The notes under the pieces: model-generated
Told to the model about the DNA's origin: nothing
The model's database searches: none
Seen by the model: the letters and a program-made list of their open reading frames with translations, nothing else
Source: a virus
Virus record (IMG/VR): IMGVR_UViG_3300036851_000636
Coordinates: 1-40,824 of that record
Length of the DNA: 40,824 nucleotides
Strand: one strand, 5' to 3'
Shown here: piece by piece, positions 38,301-40,824 of the stretch
Numbering within the stretch: the first letter of the stretch is position 1
Layout: the number at the start of each line of letters is the position of its first letter
Made by a program: the position numbers and the translations under genes

Positions 38301-40824
38301 CGCAGTTGCCGGTCGATGAGGCCCCCGCCGTCGGCTCCGACATGCCGATCGAGCCGGTGGAGGATCTGATCGCTGCGGCCCAGGACCTGGCCGACCCTGA
38401 GAGCCAGCGCCGGGCGCTGTTCCTGTCCGGCGCCCATCTCGATGCCCTTGCCGACAACCCGGACGCGGCCATCGCGCTGCGCCAGGTGCTGGAGGAGATG
38501 GCCGTCGACCACGGCCAGATCGCCCACGACTTCGACGGCGAGGGCGGCATCCTGGTCGGCCAGACTCCGGCGCTCAGGAAGCGCGCGGAGCGCCTGCGGG
38601 ACCGGGGCGTGCCGATCGAGGAGATCATCTCCACGCTCACCGGCCGGCCGGTCGCGCAGGCCGGCGCCGCACCGGTTGCAGAGGCCCCGGCACGTGTAGA
38701 GGCACCTGTAGAGGCGGCGGTTGCCCCCCAGGTCCAGGAGCCGCCCGCGGGATCGCCAGCCCCACCGGCGGAGCGCCCCGACCCCAACGCCTTCTCGGTC
38801 CTGAAATCCCTGCGCACGCAAGGCGAAGAGGCTACGCGTGAGCGCCTTGCAGCCCACGGCGACCTTGCCGACCTGATCGCGCTCGGCAAGGCCCAGGCCG
38901 GGTTCACCCAAGCCAACCCCCCCGCCACAGTGGAAGACGCCATCGAGCGTATCGTTGCGGGTGCGCGCCGGCGCGATGCCGACATGGCCGCAGCGACCGG
39001 GCGGGAGAGCGACCTCGACTTCTCCAACGCCGCCAAGGGCCCCGGGTCTCCTGGAGCGCCCATCAAGGCGGCGACCCCGGAGGATATCGAGGTCGGGGCA
39101 CTGCGCGTACAGCAGCCCAAGAGCCAGCGGCAGGCGGAAGCGGGGACCTACCGCCAGGCGCACATCAAGTTCGACCGCTCAACCCCGCTCTACGGCCTCG
39201 CTGTCACCGTCGAGACGCCCAAGGGCGAGCCGCGGCAGAAGCTCGACGATGAGACCAACGAGGTCGAGTGGCGTCTTGAGAAAATGCCGGCGCATTACGG
39301 CAAGTTCGTGGGACCGGGCGTCAAGATCCGGGCGCGGGACGGCGAGCATCCGGACGTGTACGTGGGCGACAACCCCATGTCGCCCCGGGCATTCATCGTC
39401 GACCAGTACGAGCGCGGCTCCGACGAGTTCGACGAGCCCAAGGCGTTCGTTGCGGTCGATTCTCTCCAGGACGTGCTCCGCATCTACGACGCCGCCTTCT
39501 CCGACGGCTCAGGCTCGGAGCGCCGCGGCCGCGTCACGGAAGTGTCGGTCCAGGAGATCAAGGACTGGCTCCGGGACGGCGACGCCACCAGGCCCTACTC
39601 CGACCTGACCGAGGAGCAGATCGACAACATCCTCGACCTGACGGACGAGGACATCGACAACATCGTCACCGAGTGGCGGACGGCGCGCGCGGTCATCGCC
39701 GAGCGCACGCGCGACCGCCTCAAGCTCGCGGCCGCGGCCGAGCTCATCGAAAGGCATGGGGTAGACTATGGCATCACCGACCGTTTCACCGACGAGACCG
39801 CCCTCCGTCGACACCTCGGCCAGGACCTTGAAGCTCCTGCTGAAGGGAGCGAAGGCACGCTCGAGCAGGCACAAGCGGGCGAGGCGGGCACTGCAGACCG
39901 GGGAGGCGCTGCAGCCGGAGAGCCTGCCGGCGGCCCTGTCGAGCTCCCCGACGGCAGCCCCGAGCCAGCCGCAGAAGGCGGCGCCCCTGCAGAAGCAGCC
40001 CAAACGCAGCCAGTCGCGGCAGATGCCGGTGCCGTCGAGCGTGGCGAGGGAGCCCGACCGGGTGAGCGCGAAGACGGAGGACCAGAAGGTGCTCGATCGG
40101 ATGAACGAGCAGATGCGGTAGCGGAGGAGCCCACCGGCACCAGCGGTGAGGCCCCGGCCGATGCCAGCGCCGATGTCACACTCGCCCACGCGCTCCTCAA
40201 GCGCATCAAGGCCGGCGAGCGCATCACCAACAAGGTCCTGATCGACGAGGCAGCCAAGGCCTACGGCGGCACCCTGGCGGAAGGGAAGTTCGACCGCAAG
40301 GACGCCTATGACGCCCTGGAATTGGCGGTCAACCTGGCCGTCAAGGGGAGTTGGGATTACCGCCTCACCCCGATGGATCTGGACTGGAACGGACCATTCA
40401 AGGCGCTCGACAAGCTCCTGACCGGCCTGCCGACGCAGACTGTGCGCTCCGAGGAGCAGGTTGCCTTCCAGCAGTTCTCGACACCGCCGACCTATGCGCT
40501 GGCCGCAGCCTATGCTGCGAACGTGCGTTCTGGGGATGCCGTTCTCGAGCCGTCCGCCGGCACCGGCTCGCTGGTGGCAGCCGCCTCGCGGCCCGGCGTC
40601 ACGATCGTCGCCAACGAGCTTTCCGACCGTCGCGCCGCCCTCCTCAAGGAGCTGATCGGCAAGGACGGCGAGGTGTTCCAGGAGGACGCCGAGCAGATCG
40701 ACAACATTCTCCCCGACCGGGTGAAGCCCACCGTCGTCATCATGAACCCGCCCTTCTCCCGGGCGGGGGCTCGCATGGGCGACAAGAAGCTGCCCATGAC
40801 GGCCGCCAAGCACATCGAGGCGGC
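35354..40824 (+). CDS. Giant polyvalent protein: lysozyme-like, InPase-like and DNA-methyltransferase-like domains (continues beyond the window)
   Basis: One frame of more than 1,820 codons without a stop, open at the right edge. In order: acidic N-terminus with DVPWA at residues 13 and 33; Pro/Ala linker; lysozyme-like domain at about 190-380 (YESGGRGVGFISTGRDDPGG with E201, then FSISVQHGGAARIVGRA); a D-rich loop DDDGDGDGEDR near 440; DVPWA again at 484 and 506; helical region; hydrophobic Gly/Ala segments at about 755-905 (FLGQGMVAGLLKAGTAGQLA, GGLIGLITGGIFGAGMSQA); Pro-rich linker; InPase-like domain at 1265-1410 (MPAHYGKFVGPGVKIRARDG, HPDVYVGDNP, FIVDQYERG); acidic linker; and an N6-adenine methyltransferase-like start with EPSAGTGSL at 1732 and NPPF at 1798. 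Polyvalent proteins of this sort are packaged and injected; anti-restriction is a usual inferred role. An SNF2-type helicase part may follow outside the window. Confidence 0.82.
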   Translation, partial: MTTDDPFDDLGADVPWAADVPAGAPAAPTVDADVPWALPGASPTPAAPKAPAAAPAAADASASEAAPFPGRMDLGRNQRRQDAGQDQSASFTSTVPNPENWWEQSFGTGVQPVEPAPVPAPVPAPRRRQPAAAPAPTAPQPQPAADRPWAPAALPPLSELPGRAARQFGTVARGVGTAALNVGEAIANIPRALGELSARYESGGRGVGFISTGRDDPGGQSYGVHQLSGNYSMGAFLRSPEGAPYRNAFGGTRPATDSFNRIYRDVAARDPEAFAEAQRGFYHRTHYEPVRSVAEARGFDVRNRGVQEALFSISVQHGGAARIVGRAARMLGPNASPEDQLRALYQARSNYVSGLRDLPGRTRGAVLDRYRREMGDAIALASDPAAVPASTTPAPANMLPTSQAPELVRAMGQEPPPAPARMPTTDTARMGLGMGGVLGALDDDGDGDGEDRLDTEAGPADLPAAPEEVLAPTLVADRPAAGADVPWAAGPAAPPAAAPAGQRQADVPWAPAAAPVAPAAQSEATQAGNARLFGLNVPAGSLPGLLAGAKPTQPALSPEEAQAAGQAELQTAEWWAPVWRRVADLIPEGYRENPELKAAAAAAAEAADSGDREAYRAAMREARKVARSMPWATQLPVVHGFTSQLQRALDSQARQAEERLDRARKMMRGELDLPSQTYGQNLANTVNQTIAESFTSSWLQYLGILQGHAQEAAGLGDADDTTLYRFGQQVEQWIKEMFPNDPARQQEFSTALAQGAASTTAFLGQGMVAGLLKAGTAGQLAVMGLSGAAMQVPDEFERVSKAVRAGTATEQDRRWVTTLNTVGGLTEALPFVRTFAGRGARGVPGALARGAEQATEESLQEVTQTLIQNNARLIYDSTQDPYEGAVQGGLIGLITGGIFGAGMSQAQANAEARAAVERGRALGFEVVQSANDGRMNAGVRGGRTDTAPAPQPPAQPQPVPVPAEAPAGAPPPDQAPPTLQPSPQLPVDEAPAVGSDMPIEPVEDLIAAAQDLADPESQRRALFLSGAHLDALADNPDAAIALRQVLEEMAVDHGQIAHDFDGEGGILVGQTPALRKRAERLRDRGVPIEEIISTLTGRPVAQAGAAPVAEAPARVEAPVEAAVAPQVQEPPAGSPAPPAERPDPNAFSVLKSLRTQGEEATRERLAAHGDLADLIALGKAQAGFTQANPPATVEDAIERIVAGARRRDADMAAATGRESDLDFSNAAKGPGSPGAPIKAATPEDIEVGALRVQQPKSQRQAEAGTYRQAHIKFDRSTPLYGLAVTVETPKGEPRQKLDDETNEVEWRLEKMPAHYGKFVGPGVKIRARDGEHPDVYVGDNPMSPRAFIVDQYERGSDEFDEPKAFVAVDSLQDVLRIYDAAFSDGSGSERRGRVTEVSVQEIKDWLRDGDATRPYSDLTEEQIDNILDLTDEDIDNIVTEWRTARAVIAERTRDRLKLAAAAELIERHGVDYGITDRFTDETALRRHLGQDLEAPAEGSEGTLEQAQAGEAGTADRGGAAAGEPAGGPVELPDGSPEPAAEGGAPAEAAQTQPVAADAGAVERGEGARPGEREDGGPEGARSDERADAVAEEPTGTSGEAPADASADVTLAHALLKRIKAGERITNKVLIDEAAKAYGGTLAEGKFDRKDAYDALELAVNLAVKGSWDYRLTPMDLDWNGPFKALDKLLTGLPTQTVRSEEQVAFQQFSTPPTYALAAAYAANVRSGDAVLEPSAGTGSLVAAASRPGVTIVANELSDRRAALLKELIGKDGEVFQEDAEQIDNILPDRVKPTVVIMNPPFSRAGARMGDKKLPMTAAKHIEA

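Noticed and set aside
35822-39163. An antisense open frame of about 1,100 codons opposite the giant gene
   Set aside because: The + strand has recognisable lysozyme-like and InPase-like domains. The antisense product is compositionally biased and has no ribosome-binding site or neighbours in register.
1-40824. CRISPR arrays, insertion sequences or an integrase with att sites
   Set aside because: No regularly spaced repeats, transposase-like or tyrosine/serine recombinase-like proteins or long direct repeats were found by reading. Only the short repeats listed above were seen.

Overview
The window is a 40.8-kb, GC-rich (roughly two-thirds GC by eye) piece of a tailed double-stranded DNA phage genome, either free or integrated. 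TerS, TerL, portal, scaffold, major capsid protein, adaptor and tail genes run in order on the + strand. The capsid protein resembles the N4-gp56 family, the adaptor resembles the SU10 type, and no tape measure, sheath or baseplate genes are seen, so a short-tailed (podovirus-like) virion is the best reading. Several accessory small proteins (the HDxxxYDPECC secreted protein at 906-1277, the small antisense protein at 12673-12879) resemble proteins common in Alphaproteobacteria, especially Hyphomicrobiales (Rhizobiales). The host assignment is an inference. No integrase, repressor or replication gene is in view.

Layout. (1) 1-1340: the end of a NusG-like gene, a gene-free structured stretch ending in a clear intrinsic terminator, and a small secreted Cys-rich protein. 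(2) 1294-4083: an antisense block of seven small genes. Two of them are membrane proteins of about 57-74 residues and one is a larger multi-pass membrane protein. The genes are separated by GC hairpins, three have the Shine-Dalgarno sequence in the loop of a hairpin, and the two promoter-distal genes end at strong terminators. A sigma70-like promoter with TGATCA palindromes lies at 4222-4299. (3) 4345-12536: a tightly packed + strand early-packaging block with many ATGA/TGATG overlaps, containing TerS, TerL and about a dozen small proteins (zinc-ribbon-like, DUF2158-like, Tat-signal, GatB/YqeY-tail-like). (4) 12599-12879: a tRNA-like element and a lone antisense gene. (5) 12960-26807: a virion-surface protein, portal, LamG-like protein, scaffold, capsid, an HNH homing endonuclease inserted after the capsid gene, decoration-type proteins and the head-tail adaptor. 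(6) 26840-35266: tail collar fibre, an antisense glycosyltransferase-like gene, tail nozzle, fibre, a GNAT protein, a protein with an S74 self-cleaving chaperone tail, and a low-complexity internal protein. (7) 35354 to the right edge: one uninterrupted reading frame of more than 1,820 codons.

The last gene is the most striking content. It is a polyvalent protein that joins DVPWA linear motifs, a lysozyme-like domain, hydrophobic segments, an inorganic-pyrophosphatase-like (InPase, PF18823 type) domain and an N6-adenine methyltransferase-like domain (EPSAGTGSL, NPPF) that continues out of the window. Proteins of this kind are thought to be packaged and injected with the DNA, where they breach the cell wall and protect the incoming genome. 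Other points worth attention are the covarying hairpins that carry the Shine-Dalgarno sequence in the antisense cassette block, a 13-bp tandem duplication that breaks the gene before the portal, a pair of matching intergenic hairpins, and an apparent frameshift between the tail collar gene and the glycosyltransferase gene.
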